In this document: piece after piece, positions 50,753 through 61,280 of the stretch
Position numbering within the stretch: position 1 is the stretch's first letter
Layout of the letters: each line of letters starts with the position of its first letter
NCBI GenBank assembly: GCA_003241385.1
Contig: QFPO01000003.1
Location: 186,001 to 250,000 of the forward strand
DNA length: 64,000 bases
Direction of reading: 5' to 3'
DNA from: Rhodanobacter denitrificans
GTDB lineage: Bacteria; Pseudomonadota; Gammaproteobacteria; Xanthomonadales; Rhodanobacteraceae
The notes under the pieces: model-generated
Databases searched by the model: none
Told to the model about the DNA's origin: nothing
What the model saw: only the letters and a program-made list of their open reading frames with translations
Made by a program: the position numbers and the translations under genes

Positions 50753-52005
50753 GCCTGCGCATCGCGGTCGTCGGATCGGGCATCGCCGGCCTCGCCGCCG
50801 CGTGGTGGCTGTCGCAGCGTCACGAGGTCACGCTGTACGAGGCCGACCGCCGCTTCGGCGGCCACACCCATACCCACGCGGTCACGCTGGGCGACACGCT
50901 GTACGCGGTCGACAGCGGCTTCATCGTGTTCAACCCGCTGCACTATCCGCTGCTGACCGCGCTGTTCGACGAGCTCGGCGTGGCGACGCGTCCGACCACG
51001 ATGAGCTTCTCGGTGCACAGCGAACGCAGCGGCGTCGAATACAACGCGACCTCGCTGAACCGCTTGTTCTGCCAGCGCCGCAACCTGGTCTCGCCGCGCT
51101 TCCTCGGCATGGTCGCGGATCTGGTGCGCTTCTACCGGCAGGCGCCGGCGTTGCTCGACGTGGACGGCCCCGGACCGACGCTCGGCGAATACCTCGCGCA
51201 GGGCCGCTACGGCGAGGCGTTCCGCGACGAGCATCTGATCCCGATGGCCTCGGCGCTGTGGTCGTCGCCGCCGCGGGCCGTGCTCGATTTCCCGGCGCGC
51301 CATCTGGTCGCGTTCCTCGCCAACCACCAGATGCTCGATCTCGGCACGCGCGCACCGTGGCGCGTCGTCGACGGCGGCTCGGCGCGCTACGTCGAGGCGC
51401 TGCGCCGGCGCTGGCACGTGCGTGAGCGGATCGCCTGCCCGGTCGAGTCGGTGACGCGCGAGGACGACGGCGTCACGCTGCGTTCGCGCGCCGGCACCGA
51501 ACGCTACGACCAGGTCGTGCTGGCCTGCCATGCCGACCAGGCGCTGGCCGTGCTCGGCGATGCCGACGCGGCCGAGCGCGCGATCCTCGGGGCGCTGCGC
51601 TATCAGGACAACGACGCCGTGCTGCACACCGACGCGCGCCTGCTGCCGCGGCGGCGCGCGGCCTGGGCGGCCTGGAATGCGCACGTGCCGCGCGATCCGG
51701 ACGCGCCGTGCACGGTCAGCTACTGCATGAATCTGCTGCAGGGACTGGACGCGCCCGAGCCGCTGATCGTGACGCTCAATCGCAGTGCGGCGATCGATCC
51801 CGGCCGCGTGCTCGCGCGCATGCGCTATGCGCATCCGCTGCACGATCACGCGACGCTGGCCGCGCAGGCACGCCGCCACGAGATCCAGGGCCGGCGCCGC
51901 AGCTGGTTCGCCGGCGCGTACTGGGGCTACGGCTTCCACGAGGACGGCATCCGCAGCGCACGCGCGGTCGTACAGGCGCTCGATCCGCAGGCGGTGCCGG
52001 CATGA
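50749..52005 (+). CDS. FAD-dependent amine-oxidase-like oxidoreductase
   Basis: A 418-residue flavoprotein from ATG 50749. The dinucleotide-binding motif is 'VVGSGIAGLAAAWWL' followed by 'VTLYEADRRFGGHTHTHAV'. C-terminal 'WGYGFHEDGIRSARAVVQAL' is typical of the NAD(P)/FAD proteins found beside DUF1365 and cyclopropane synthase genes. In Rhodobacter a related enzyme desaturates methylated acyl chains during furan fatty acid formation (from memory); equivalence is not shown. It overlaps both neighbours by four bases. Confidence 0.88.
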   Translation: MSLRIAVVGSGIAGLAAAWWLSQRHEVTLYEADRRFGGHTHTHAVTLGDTLYAVDSGFIVFNPLHYPLLTALFDELGVATRPTTMSFSVHSERSGVEYNATSLNRLFCQRRNLVSPRFLGMVADLVRFYRQAPALLDVDGPGPTLGEYLAQGRYGEAFRDEHLIPMASALWSSPPRAVLDFPARHLVAFLANHQMLDLGTRAPWRVVDGGSARYVEALRRRWHVRERIACPVESVTREDDGVTLRSRAGTERYDQVVLACHADQALAVLGDADAAERAILGALRYQDNDAVLHTDARLLPRRRAAWAAWNAHVPRDPDAPCTVSYCMNLLQGLDAPEPLIVTLNRSAAIDPGRVLARMRYAHPLHDHATLAAQARRHEIQGRRRSWFAGAYWGYGFHEDGIRSARAVVQALDPQAVPA

Positions 52006-52780
52006 ACGCGCCGTTGAACAGCGCCGTCTACGAAGGCTGGGTGCGCCACCGCCGGCATGCGCCGCGGCCGCATGCGTTCCGCTATCGGCTGGCGCAGCTG
52101 TGCCTGGACCTGGACGAGCTCGACCGCGTGTTCGCCGGTCGCTGGCTGTGGTCGGCGCGCGGCCGCGCGCCGGCCGAGTTCCGCCGCAGCGACTATCTGG
52201 CGCCGCCCGAACGGCCGCTGGCCGAGGTCGCGCGCGAGCGCGTCGCCGCGGCGACCGGCACGCGGCCGGACGGTCCGGTGCGCCTGCTCGCGCATCTGCG
52301 CACCTTCGGCTACGTGTTCAATCCGGTCAGCTTCTACTACTGCTACGCCGCCGACGGCACGACGCTGCAGGCGGTGCTGGCCGAGATCACCAATACGCCG
52401 TGGCGCGAGCGCCACGCCTACGTGCTGCCGGTCGACGCGGCGACGCGGCGCGGCCGCGCGCTGGAATGGGCGTTCGACAAGACCTTCCACGTCTCGCCGT
52501 TCCTGCCGCTCGATCTTCGCTATCGCTGGCGGCTGACGCCGCCGGGCGAGGACCTGCACGTGCAGATGGACGTGCTCGACGGCGCCGAGCGCGCGTTCGA
52601 CGCGACGCTGGCGCTGACGCGGCGCCCGCTCGACGGCGCCGCACTGGCACGCGTGCTGTGGCGCCACCCGGCGATGACCGCGCGCGTGATCGGCGCGATC
52701 CACTGGCAGGCGCTGCGGCTGTGGCTCAAGCGCATCCCCGTCCACGACCACCCGACCCGATCCGCCGGAGCCTCGCCGCC

Positions 52781-52784
<4 letters not shown>
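52002..52784 (+). CDS. DUF1365 family protein
   Basis: A 260-residue protein from ATG 52002 (ATGA overlap with the oxidoreductase stop). Conserved features: 'YEGWVRHRRHAPRPHAFRYRL', 'LLAHLRTFGYVFNPVSFYYCYAADG', 'VLAEITNTPWRERHAYVLP', 'FDKTFHVSPFLPLDLRYRW'. These are the signature blocks of DUF1365, which almost always accompanies the FAD oxidoreductase and cyclopropane-synthase-like enzyme. Biochemical role unknown; His-rich conserved blocks suggest an enzyme or metal protein. Confidence 0.9.
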
Positions 52785-54039
<1,255 letters not shown>

Positions 54040-54043
<4 letters not shown>

Positions 54044-54579
54044 AGCGGCGGATCTGGGCGACCGCGATCGGCTACCAGGCGGTGTGGCTGTGCGCGGTCG
54101 CCGGTGCCGGGCGCGGCCTGGCCTGGCCCGGCGTCACGGCCGGCGCACTGTTCGTCGCCGCGATGCTCGCAGTGGCGTCACGGCCGGCGCAGGAGGCGAT
54201 GCTGGCGGCGGCCGCGATCGGCGCGGGCGCGCTGCTCGACGGCGGCCTGGCCGCGAGCGGCTGGCTGCGCTACGCCGCGGCCTGGCCGGCGCCGGCATTC
54301 GCGCCGGCCTGGATCCTCGCGCTGTGGGCGGCCTTCGCGACGACGCTGCCGGTGCTGCTGCCGGCCTGGCTGCGCGCGCCGCTACCGGCCGCGCTGCTCG
54401 GTGCGATCGGCGGGCCGCTGGCCTACCTCGGTGCGGCGCGCGGATTCGGCGCGGTCGAGTTCGTCGCGCCGGGGCCGGCGCTGGTGACGCTCGCGCTCGG
54501 CTGGGCCGTCGCCCTGGCCGCGCTGGCGATGCTGGCGCGATCGACGCCGCGCCCGGCCGCGACGGAGACGATTCGATGA
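54040..54579 (+). CDS. DUF2878 membrane protein
   Basis: A 179-residue multi-pass protein from GTG 54040, overlapping the preceding stop (GTGA). Hydrophobic helices cover most of the length ('AIGYQAVWLCAVAGAG', 'AMLAAAAIGAGALLDGGLA', 'PAWILALWAAFATTLPVLL', 'ALLGAIGGPLAYLGAARG', 'LALGWAVALAALAMLA'). The 'GA..D...' and 'P..W...W..FA..L' patterns fit DUF2878. Role unknown, regularly found in these lipid operons. Confidence 0.82.
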
Positions 54580-55373
54580 ATCTCGCGCTCACGCTGTTCG
54601 CGGTCTGGCTGCCGGCCGCCGTCGCGATGACGTTCGGCTGGCTCTGGCAGCGCCGCCGGACCAATGCCGGCATCGTCGACGTGATCTGGGCCGGCGGCGT
54701 CGGGCTCGCCGCGCTGATCGCGGCCGCGCTCGGCGACGGCGCGCCGGCCGCGCGCGTGCTGCTGGCCGTGATCGGCGGGCTATGGGGGCTGCGCCTGGCG
54801 CTGCACCTGTGGCGGCGCGTGCGCCACGAGTCCGAGGACGGCCGCTATCGCCATCTGCGCGCGCACTGGAACGGCCATCAGGGCAAATTCTTCGCGTTCT
54901 TCCAGGCCCAGGCGCTGCTGGTCGTGCTGTTCGCGCTGCCGTTCGCGGCCGCGGCGCGCAGTCCGCAGGCGACCGCCTGGCCGTGGCTGGCCGCCGCGCT
55001 CGCGATCGCGCTGCTCGCGATCGCCGGCGAGACCGTCGCCGACCGCCAGCTCGCGCGCTGGCGCGCCGATCCGACCCATCGCGGCCGCACCTGCCGCAGC
55101 GGCCTGTGGCGCTACTCGCGCCATCCGAACTACTTCTTCGAATGGCTGCACTGGTTCGCGTACGTCGCGCTCGCGGTCGGCTCGCCGCTGGCCTGGCTGG
55201 CCTGGTCAGGCCCACTGCTGATGTACGGCTTCCTGCGCTATCTGAGCGGCATTCCGTACACCGAGCAGCAGGCGCTGCGCACACGCGGCGAGGACTATCG
55301 CCGCTATCAGCGCACGACGCCGATGTTCTTCCCGTGGTTTCCCCATCCCGACGACGAGGACGTCCGCCGATGA
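54576..55373 (+). CDS. DUF1295 membrane protein (steroid-reductase-like)
   Basis: A 265-residue protein from ATG 54576 (ATGA overlap). Multi-pass membrane protein with the DUF1295 C-terminal signature 'GLWRYSRHPNYFFEWLHWFAYV' and 'YLSGIPYTEQQALRTRGEDYRRYQRTTPMFFPWFP'. This region is shared with isoprenylcysteine methyltransferases and steroid 5-alpha-reductases and binds cofactor in them, so a role in reducing or methylating a lipid intermediate is plausible. Confidence 0.9.
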   Translation: MNLALTLFAVWLPAAVAMTFGWLWQRRRTNAGIVDVIWAGGVGLAALIAAALGDGAPAARVLLAVIGGLWGLRLALHLWRRVRHESEDGRYRHLRAHWNGHQGKFFAFFQAQALLVVLFALPFAAAARSPQATAWPWLAAALAIALLAIAGETVADRQLARWRADPTHRGRTCRSGLWRYSRHPNYFFEWLHWFAYVALAVGSPLAWLAWSGPLLMYGFLRYLSGIPYTEQQALRTRGEDYRRYQRTTPMFFPWFPHPDDEDVRR

Positions 55374-56452
55374 ATGCGATCGCCGCAAGCCGCCCGCCCG
55401 CCGCGCAGTACGAACCGGGCCTGATCGGCCTGGCCGAGCGCGGCCTGGTTCCCGATGCCGTGCTGCGTCTGGGCATCCGCCGCCTCTGCGCGGCACGCCT
55501 GGCGGCCGAGCGCGCCGGCGGGCCCGAAGCCGAATCGGCGCGCGCTGCCGCGCGGCTCGACGCGCTCGCGCACGGTCCGCTGGCCGTGCACACCGATGCG
55601 GCCAACCGTCAGCACTACGAGCTGCCGCCGGCGTTCTTCCGGCTGTGCCTGGGCCGCCGCCTCAAGTACAGCGCGTGCTACTACCCGGCCGGCGGCGAGA
55701 CGCTCGACCAGGCCGAGGAGGCAATGCTGGCGCTGACCGCCGAGCGCGCGCAGCTCGGCGACGGCCAGCGCATCCTCGAACTGGGCTGCGGCTGGGGCTC
55801 GCTGACGCTGTGGATGGCCGAGCGCTATCCGAACGCACGGATCACCGCCGTGTCGAACTCGCACGCGCAGCGCCGCCACATCGAAGCGGTCTGCCGCGAG
55901 CGCGGCTTCGGGCAAGTGCGCGTGATCACCTGCGACATCGACGCGCTGGAGCTGCCGCACGAGGCGTTCGACCGCTGCGTCTCGATCGAGATGTTCGAGC
56001 ACCTGCGCAACTACGACCGCCTGCTGCAGCGGATCGCGCACTGGCTGGTGCCCGACGGCCGGCTGTTCGTGCACGTGTTCGTGCACCGCACCCTGCTCTA
56101 CCCGTTCGAGACCGACGGCGAGGACGACTGGATGGGCCGGCACTTCTTCACCGGCGGCCTGATGCCGGCGGCCGATACGCTGGCCTGCTTCCAGCGCGAC
56201 CTGAGGCTGGAGGCGCGCTGGCTGGTCGACGGTGACCACTACCGGCGCACCGCCGAGCATTGGCTGGCCAACCAGGACCGCCGCCGCGACGAGGTGCTCG
56301 CGGTGCTGACCGAGGCCTACGGCGCGGCCGCCGCGCCGCTGTGGCACCAGCGCTGGCGCATGTTCTGGATGGCCTGCGCGGAGCTGTTCGGCTACGCCGG
56401 CGGCCGCGAGTGGATGGTCGCCCACTACCGCTACACGCGCCCCGCGCGCTGA
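55370..56452 (+). CDS. SAM-dependent methyltransferase, cyclopropane-synthase-related
   Basis: A 360-residue enzyme from ATG 55370 (ATGA overlap). The N-terminal 80 residues are helical; then 'HYELPPAFFRLCLGRRLKYSACYY' type, SAM motif 'ILELGCGWGSLTLWMAERYP' (from 135), 'VSIEMFEHLRNYDRLL' and a C-terminal 'WHQRWRMFWMACAELFGY'. It differs from the canonical cyclopropane synthase at 52781, so the operon encodes two distinct methyl transfers, probably acting on different positions or intermediates. Confidence 0.9.
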   Translation: MNAIAASRPPAAQYEPGLIGLAERGLVPDAVLRLGIRRLCAARLAAERAGGPEAESARAAARLDALAHGPLAVHTDAANRQHYELPPAFFRLCLGRRLKYSACYYPAGGETLDQAEEAMLALTAERAQLGDGQRILELGCGWGSLTLWMAERYPNARITAVSNSHAQRRHIEAVCRERGFGQVRVITCDIDALELPHEAFDRCVSIEMFEHLRNYDRLLQRIAHWLVPDGRLFVHVFVHRTLLYPFETDGEDDWMGRHFFTGGLMPAADTLACFQRDLRLEARWLVDGDHYRRTAEHWLANQDRRRDEVLAVLTEAYGAAAAPLWHQRWRMFWMACAELFGYAGGREWMVAHYRYTRPAR

Positions 56453-56469
56453 TGCCGAGGAGAGCCCCG

Positions 56470-57000
56470 ATGCTTCTGCGCTTTTCGCTGCTGGCCGGCC
56501 TGGCCGCCCTGGCGACCGGCTGCGCGCATCATCCGCCGCTGCCGGCGGTGTCCGCGGTCGATCTGCCGCGCTTCATGGGCGACTGGTACGTGATCGCGCA
56601 CATCCCGTCGTACCCCGAACGCGAGGCCTACGATGCGATCGAGTCGTACGCGCTGGCGCCCGACGGCCGCATCCGCACGACGTTCACGTATCGCAAGGGC
56701 AGCTTCGACGCGCCGCTGAAGGCGATGCACCCGGTCGGCACGGTGCGGCCCGATACCGGCAATGCGGTATGGGGCATGCAGTTCGTCTGGCCGATCAAGG
56801 CCGAGTACGTGATCGCCTACCTCGATCCGGACTATCGTCAGACCATCGTCGGGCGCAGCAAGCGCGACTACGTCTGGCTGATGGCGCGCACGCCGTCGAT
56901 CTCCGAGGCCGACTACGCCGAGCAGGTCGCGCGGATCGCCGCGCTCGGCTACGACACCACGCAGCTGCGCCGCGTGCCGCAGTCGGCGCGGCCGCGCTGA
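56470..57000 (+). CDS. blc: Outer-membrane lipocalin (Blc-like lipoprotein)
   Basis: A 176-residue lipoprotein. GAGGAG at 56458-56463 sets ATG 56470 rather than the in-frame ATG at 56452. Lipobox 'LATGC' with Cys18. Lipocalin motifs: 'DLPRFMGDWYVIAHIPSYPER' (the G-x-W signature), 'YRKGSFDAPLKAM', 'VIAYLDPDYRQTIVGRSKRDYVWLMARTPS'. Blc proteins bind lysophospholipids or fatty acids at the outer membrane, which fits an end-of-operon role in moving or repairing the modified lipids. Confidence 0.92.
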   Translation: MLLRFSLLAGLAALATGCAHHPPLPAVSAVDLPRFMGDWYVIAHIPSYPEREAYDAIESYALAPDGRIRTTFTYRKGSFDAPLKAMHPVGTVRPDTGNAVWGMQFVWPIKAEYVIAYLDPDYRQTIVGRSKRDYVWLMARTPSISEADYAEQVARIAALGYDTTQLRRVPQSARPR

Positions 57001-57022
57001 CGGCGACCGGCGCCGTGGCGCC

Positions 57023-58408
57023 TCACCCGGTCGGCAGCCGTACCGTCGCGCGCAGACCGCCGAGCGCCGGCGAATCGTCGAGCGTGATGCGACCGTCGTG
57101 CAGCGCGAGCGCCTGCGCGACGATCGCCAAACCGAGCCCGCTGCCCTCCACGCCGGTGCCAAGCTCGCGGTGGAAACGCTCGAACACGCGCTGGCGCGCC
57201 GCTTCGGGAATGCCGGGACCGGCATCCTCGACGACCAGCCGCGCCTCGCCGTCGGCCGCCTCGAGCGTGACCGCGACCGCGCCGCCGGACGGCGCGTAGC
57301 GCAGCGCGTTGTCGATCAGATTGCCGACCAGCGCGTCGAGACTGCGCTCGTCGCCGGATACCGATACCGGAGTGTGCACGCGGAACGCGATGCGCAGCCC
57401 GCGCGCGGCGCCGAGCGCGATCGCGTCGGCGCGATGGCGCTCGACCACGGCGGCCAGATCGACCGCGACGTGCGCCGGCGCCGCGCCGCTCTCGAGCCGC
57501 GACAGCGCCAGCAGCTGCGCGACCAACCGCTCCATGCGCCGGATGCTCGCATCCAGATGCGCCTGCGCCTCCTCGCGCTCGGCCGCGACCGGCGTCTGGC
57601 GCAGGTTGTAGGCATGCACCTTGAGCGCGGCCAGCGGCGTGCGCAGCTCGTGCGCGGCGTCGGCCGTGAAGCGCCGCTCGCGCGCCAGCGCGGCCTCGAG
57701 CCGCCCGAGCAGGCCGTTGACCGCGCGCACGATGCCTTCGATCTCGCGCGGGACGCGTTCGAGCCGGATCGGCGCCAGGTGCTCGGGCGCGCGCTCGGCG
57801 ACCGCGGCCGAGACACGCTCCAGACTGCGCCCGGCCCAGCCGACCGCCAGCCAGACCGTCAGCGCGAGCAGCGGCAAGGCGATCAGCAGCGGCAGCAGCG
57901 TGCCGAACGCGACGTCCTCGGCCAGCTCGGCGCGGATGCCGGCCTGCTCGCCGGCCTGATACCAGCGGCCCGCCGGCGTGTGCAGCGTGAACACGCGCCA
58001 GCGCTCGCCGCCGAGATCGACGTCGGCATAGCCGGGCACCAGCGGGCCGAGCGGGGCGGCCGGTCCGCTGTCCGAGCGCAGCAGCAGGCGGCCGTCGCCG
58101 TCGCGCACCTGGAACGCGAGCTTGGTCTCGTAGGCGTGCCCGGTCGGAAACGCCAGCGCACTGCCGACGCCGTGCGCCTCGCCGTGCCAGACGTCGATGA
58201 CCAGCGGCGCGCCGGGATGGTCGGCCAGATCGGCCAGCGGCTCATCGACCAGGCTGGCCAGCACGCGCGCCGAGTGCGCGAGCTTGGCGTCGAACATCTC
58301 GCCGGCCTCCTGCAGGCCGGCGCGATAGCTGAACGCGGCGGCGACCAGCATCACCAGCGTGGTCACGCCGATCAGCGCGGCCAGCAGCACGCGCCGTATC
58401 GACCTCAC
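57023..58408 (-). CDS. QseC-like sensor histidine kinase
   Basis: A 461-residue kinase from GTG 58408, overlapping the regulator stop (GTGA). Transmembrane helices at about 7-27 and 168-192 bracket a ~140-residue periplasmic sensor of the QseC/2CSK type ('FQVRDGDGRLLLRSD', 'WRVFTLHTPAGRWYQ'). H-box 'FTADAAHELRTPLAALKVHAY' (His253), N-box 'LVGNLIDNALRYAP', G-boxes 'VEDAGPGIP' and 'GSGLGLAIVAQAL'. Last gene of the seven-gene minus-strand operon, so pathway and sensor are made together. Signal unknown. Confidence 0.9.
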   Translation of the reverse strand: MRSIRRVLLAALIGVTTLVMLVAAAFSYRAGLQEAGEMFDAKLAHSARVLASLVDEPLADLADHPGAPLVIDVWHGEAHGVGSALAFPTGHAYETKLAFQVRDGDGRLLLRSDSGPAAPLGPLVPGYADVDLGGERWRVFTLHTPAGRWYQAGEQAGIRAELAEDVAFGTLLPLLIALPLLALTVWLAVGWAGRSLERVSAAVAERAPEHLAPIRLERVPREIEGIVRAVNGLLGRLEAALARERRFTADAAHELRTPLAALKVHAYNLRQTPVAAEREEAQAHLDASIRRMERLVAQLLALSRLESGAAPAHVAVDLAAVVERHRADAIALGAARGLRIAFRVHTPVSVSGDERSLDALVGNLIDNALRYAPSGGAVAVTLEAADGEARLVVEDAGPGIPEAARQRVFERFHRELGTGVEGSGLGLAIVAQALALHDGRITLDDSPALGGLRATVRLPTG

Positions 58409-59094
58409 GCCTGCACCTGCGCGTCGCCGCGCGCGGTCGGCTCGTCGAGCGCGTAGCCGATGCCGCGCAAGGTGCGGATCAGGGCCGGATCGAGCTTCTT
58501 GCGCAGCGCGTGCACGTGCACGTCGACCGCGTTGCTGGCGACGTCCTCGTCCCAGCCGTACAGACGCTGCTGCAGCGATTCGCGGCCGATCGGCCGGCCG
58601 CGCTGCTCGAGCAGGACGCGCAGCAGCGCGAACTCGCGCCGCGACAGGTCGACCGGGCGGCCGCGCCAGCGCACCTCGAGCGTGGCCGGATCGAGTTCGA
58701 GCGCGCCGAGCGCGAGCAGCGGCGCCGCACGCCCGCCGGCACGGCGAAGCAGCGCGCGGATCCGCGCGAGCAGCTCGTGCGTGTCGAACGGCTTGCCGAG
58801 GTAGTCGTCGGCGCCGGCGTCGAGGCCGAGCGTGCGCTCGCTCGGCCGCTCGCGCGCGCTCAGCACCAGGATCGGCACGCTGGCGCCGGCACGCCGGGCC
58901 TGGCGGATCACCTCGACGCCGTCGAGCCGCGGCAGGCCCAGATCGAGCACGACCAGGTCGACGTCGCCGGCACCGATCGCGGCCAGCGCGGAGGCGCCGT
59001 CGCGCAGCCAGTCGACCGAGTAGGCCGCACGCCGCAGCGCGGTACGGATGCCCTCGCCCAGCGATTCGTCGTCCTCGACGAGCAGGATGCGCAT
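58405..59094 (-). CDS. QseB-like response regulator
   Basis: A 229-residue OmpR-family regulator. Receiver: 'MRILLVEDDESLGEGI', phospho-acceptor Asp51 in 'LVVLDLGLPRLDG', 'VLSARERPSERTLGLDAGADDYLGKPFDTHELLARIRALLRR' type, closely QseB/PmrA-like. Winged helix: 'LSRREFALLRVLLEQRG', 'SNAVDVHVHALRKKL', 'IRTLRGIGYAL'. It lies 21 bases after the exported TPR protein gene and is coupled to the kinase by a 4-base overlap. It probably controls the operon's own promoter upstream of 63390. Confidence 0.92.
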   Translation of the reverse strand: MRILLVEDDESLGEGIRTALRRAAYSVDWLRDGASALAAIGAGDVDLVVLDLGLPRLDGVEVIRQARRAGASVPILVLSARERPSERTLGLDAGADDYLGKPFDTHELLARIRALLRRAGGRAAPLLALGALELDPATLEVRWRGRPVDLSRREFALLRVLLEQRGRPIGRESLQQRLYGWDEDVASNAVDVHVHALRKKLDPALIRTLRGIGYALDEPTARGDAQVQA

Positions 59095-59115
59095 GCGCGC
59101 AGTGTCGGGCGCCGC

Positions 59116-59808
59116 TCAGCGGCTGGCAAGATGCGTGCGTACCTCGGCCAGCAGCGCGGTCGCCTGCTCGCGGCGGCCGCGGTCGGCCAGCTCGCGGCCC
59201 GGGCGCGGCGGTGCCGCCACTGCCTTCTCGAGTGCGGCCGCGGCGCCGGCGTAGTCGCGCTGACGGCGCAGGAAATCGCCGTAGAAGTAGTTCGAATCGA
59301 TGCCGTCCGGATTGACCGCCAGCCCCTGGTTCAGCAGCTTGCGCGCGGTGTCGTCGTTGCCGAAGCCGATCGGCCAGCCCGGCACCTGGTAGTACAGCGC
59401 GCCGAGACTGGTGTAGGCCGCGCCGTTCAGCGCGTCCGGCTGCGCGGCCAGCGCTTCCTCGAAATCCTTGCGCGCCTGCTTGACCAGGCCGAGCGCGCCG
59501 ATGCCGCCACGCTCGCCGGCGAAGCTCGACAGCACGATGCCTTCCCAGATCAGCGCCGGCACGTCGCCCGGATGCGCCTCGCGCGCGGCCGCGGCCTGCT
59601 TGACCAGCGCCTCGTAGGCGGCCTGGCGATCGGGCTTGGGCACCGTGTAGGCGACCTCGGCCCAGCGGTCACGCACCGCCGACACGTCCGGCGCCAGTGC
59701 GGTATCGGATGCCGCGGCGAATCCGGCGGCCAGCAGCGGCAGCAGCCACAGCGAGACGAGCAGGCCGCGGACGATCCGGATGTGCGAACGACGATCGATG
59801 CAAGTCAT
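59116..59808 (-). CDS. Exported TPR-repeat protein
   Basis: A 230-residue protein; GAGGAG precedes ATG 59808. Signal peptide or anchor at 13-33 ('GLLVSLWLLPLLAAGFAAA'). The mature part has TPR-type helices ('VKQARKDFEEALAAQPDALNGAAYTSLGALYY', 'ARKLLNQGLAVNPDGIDSNYFYGDFLRRQRDYAGAAAALEKAVAA'). Likely a periplasmic scaffold or assembly factor. Located between the enzyme genes and the two-component genes of the same operon, with 21-base gaps on both sides. Confidence 0.85.
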   Translation of the reverse strand: MTCIDRRSHIRIVRGLLVSLWLLPLLAAGFAAASDTALAPDVSAVRDRWAEVAYTVPKPDRQAAYEALVKQAAAAREAHPGDVPALIWEGIVLSSFAGERGGIGALGLVKQARKDFEEALAAQPDALNGAAYTSLGALYYQVPGWPIGFGNDDTARKLLNQGLAVNPDGIDSNYFYGDFLRRQRDYAGAAAALEKAVAAPPRPGRELADRGRREQATALLAEVRTHLASR

Positions 59809-59829
59809 GTCCAGCTCCTCGGGAAGACG

Positions 59830-60612
59830 TCAGGAACGCGCGTGCCGCCGCACCAGCGGCAGACGCGATTTGAGATGGCGGTCGATCAGGCCGGGCCAGG
59901 CGCCGTTGAGCCGCGCGAACAGCTTCTCGGGCCAGCCCAGCTGCAGGCGCGGACGACCGCTGCGGATCGCCGCGACGATCTGCCCGGCGACCGCTGCCGG
60001 CGCGTCCTCGGCGACCTTGAGCGCGCGGTTGAGTGCCTCGACCTCGGGCGGGTTGAACGCGGTGCGCGTCGCACGCGGCGACAGATACTGGAAGCGCAGG
60101 CCCGCGTCGGCGTGCTCGCGCGCGAGGCCCTCGATCAGCCCGCGCAGGCCGAACTTGCTGGCGCTGTAGGCCGCGAAGCCCGGAAACGCCAGACTGCCGA
60201 ACGTCGAGCCGATCGCGACGACCGCCGCCTCCGGCTGCGCGCGCAGCATCGGCAGCAGCGCGTGCACGAGCAGCGTCGAGGCGACCAGATTGGTCTCCAG
60301 CAAGGCGCGCACGCGCTCGGCGGTCTGCTCCTCGAACAGTCCGAACGCACCCTGCGCATGCGCGAGCACGAGCACCGACGGGCGCAGCCGCTCGGCCGCC
60401 TCGACGACGCGCGCGCGACCGCCCTCGTCGGACAGATCGGCGGCGATCGGCACCACTGCCGCGCCGTGCCGCGCGACCAGCGCGCCGAGCCGCGTCGCAT
60501 CGCGGCCGACCGCATGGACGCGCGCACCGGCCGCGACCAGGGCGTCGGTCAGGGCTTGGCCGATGCCGCCGCTCGCGCCGGTCAGCAGGACGCCGGTGCC
60601 GGCGAGGTTCAT
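59830..60612 (-). CDS. Short-chain dehydrogenase/reductase (SDR) of the hemolysin-type operon
   Basis: A 260-residue SDR from ATG 60612, overlapping the upstream stop by four bases. Motifs: 'TGASGGIG' (11-18), 'ADLSD', a serine at 'AIGSTFGS' (about 136) and Tyr149/Lys153 in 'YSASK'. 'FQYLSPRATRTAFN' follows. The 'NNAG' block is changed to 'LAHAQGAFG'. Probably NAD(P)H-dependent reduction of a carbonyl intermediate made by the neighbouring enzymes. Confidence 0.9.
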   Translation of the reverse strand: MNLAGTGVLLTGASGGIGQALTDALVAAGARVHAVGRDATRLGALVARHGAAVVPIAADLSDEGGRARVVEAAERLRPSVLVLAHAQGAFGLFEEQTAERVRALLETNLVASTLLVHALLPMLRAQPEAAVVAIGSTFGSLAFPGFAAYSASKFGLRGLIEGLAREHADAGLRFQYLSPRATRTAFNPPEVEALNRALKVAEDAPAAVAGQIVAAIRSGRPRLQLGWPEKLFARLNGAWPGLIDRHLKSRLPLVRRHARS

Positions 60613-61280
60613 GCCGCCTCCGCCCAGGCGGGCGTGTCGCGCAGCGTGCGGAAGATCTCGCCGTACAGGTGATAGAAGCGCCGCGCGGCATGGACCACCG
60701 CGGCACGATCGGCCGGGTCGTCGAGGCGGTTCATCAGGCGCTCGAAGAAGCCGGTGTGCTCCACGTCGAGATCGCCGTGCGAGAGCAGATAGCTGAACGC
60801 GTTGCGCGGCAGCTGCAGCGCCTGCTCGATCGACTGCGCCGCGCGCGTCGCCAGCGCGACACTGGTGCCTTCGAGCACCAGCACCATGCCGAAGAAGCCG
60901 ACCGGATTGCCGCGCGCGATCGTGTCGTAGGCGTAGGCGACCATCAGCTCGGTCGCGGCCGACGGTGCCGAATAGGCCGCGGCGGCACGATCGCCGCCGG
61001 CCGCGGCAAGGTCGTCGAGCACCCATTCCTGATGACCGGTCTCTTCCTGGATGTACTGGCCGATCGCCTCGCGCAACCATTCCAGGCGCGCCGGCAGCCG
61101 CGCGCCGCAGGCCATCAGCAGCGGCACCGTGTGCCGCACGTGGTGATAGGCCTGGGTCAGGAACGCGAGGTAGTCGGCGCGCTCGATCCGGCCTTCCAGC
61201 GCGGCCTGGATCAGCGGCGTGGCGATCAGGGCCGCGCGCTCGCGCGCGGTCGCCGCCAGCAGATCGTCGTGAAAGCTCAT
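60609..61280 (-). CDS. Heme-oxygenase-like diiron (TenA/PqqC-fold) protein
   Basis: A 223-residue helical protein from ATG 61280 (ATGA overlap). It has the seven-helix heme-oxygenase-like fold pattern and candidate metal ligands: 'YHHVRHTVPLL' (His46/47), 'QEETGHQEW' (Glu80/His83), 'LVLEGTSVAL' (Glu137), 'HGDLDVEHTGFF' (Asp172/His175) and 'RRFYHLYGEIF' (His204). This set resembles the HDO diiron oxidases (UndA, BesC type), which decarboxylate, cleave or oxidise small molecules, rather than TenA thiaminase, which uses a Cys. Substrate probably made by the adjacent AMP-ligase. Confidence 0.82.
   Translation of the reverse strand: MSFHDDLLAATARERAALIATPLIQAALEGRIERADYLAFLTQAYHHVRHTVPLLMACGARLPARLEWLREAIGQYIQEETGHQEWVLDDLAAAGGDRAAAAYSAPSAATELMVAYAYDTIARGNPVGFFGMVLVLEGTSVALATRAAQSIEQALQLPRNAFSYLLSHGDLDVEHTGFFERLMNRLDDPADRAAVVHAARRFYHLYGEIFRTLRDTPAWAEAA

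Noticed and set aside
60609..61280. TenA thiaminase II
   Set aside because: The fold is similar but the catalytic cysteine of TenA is not evident and a diiron-type Glu/His/Asp set is present.
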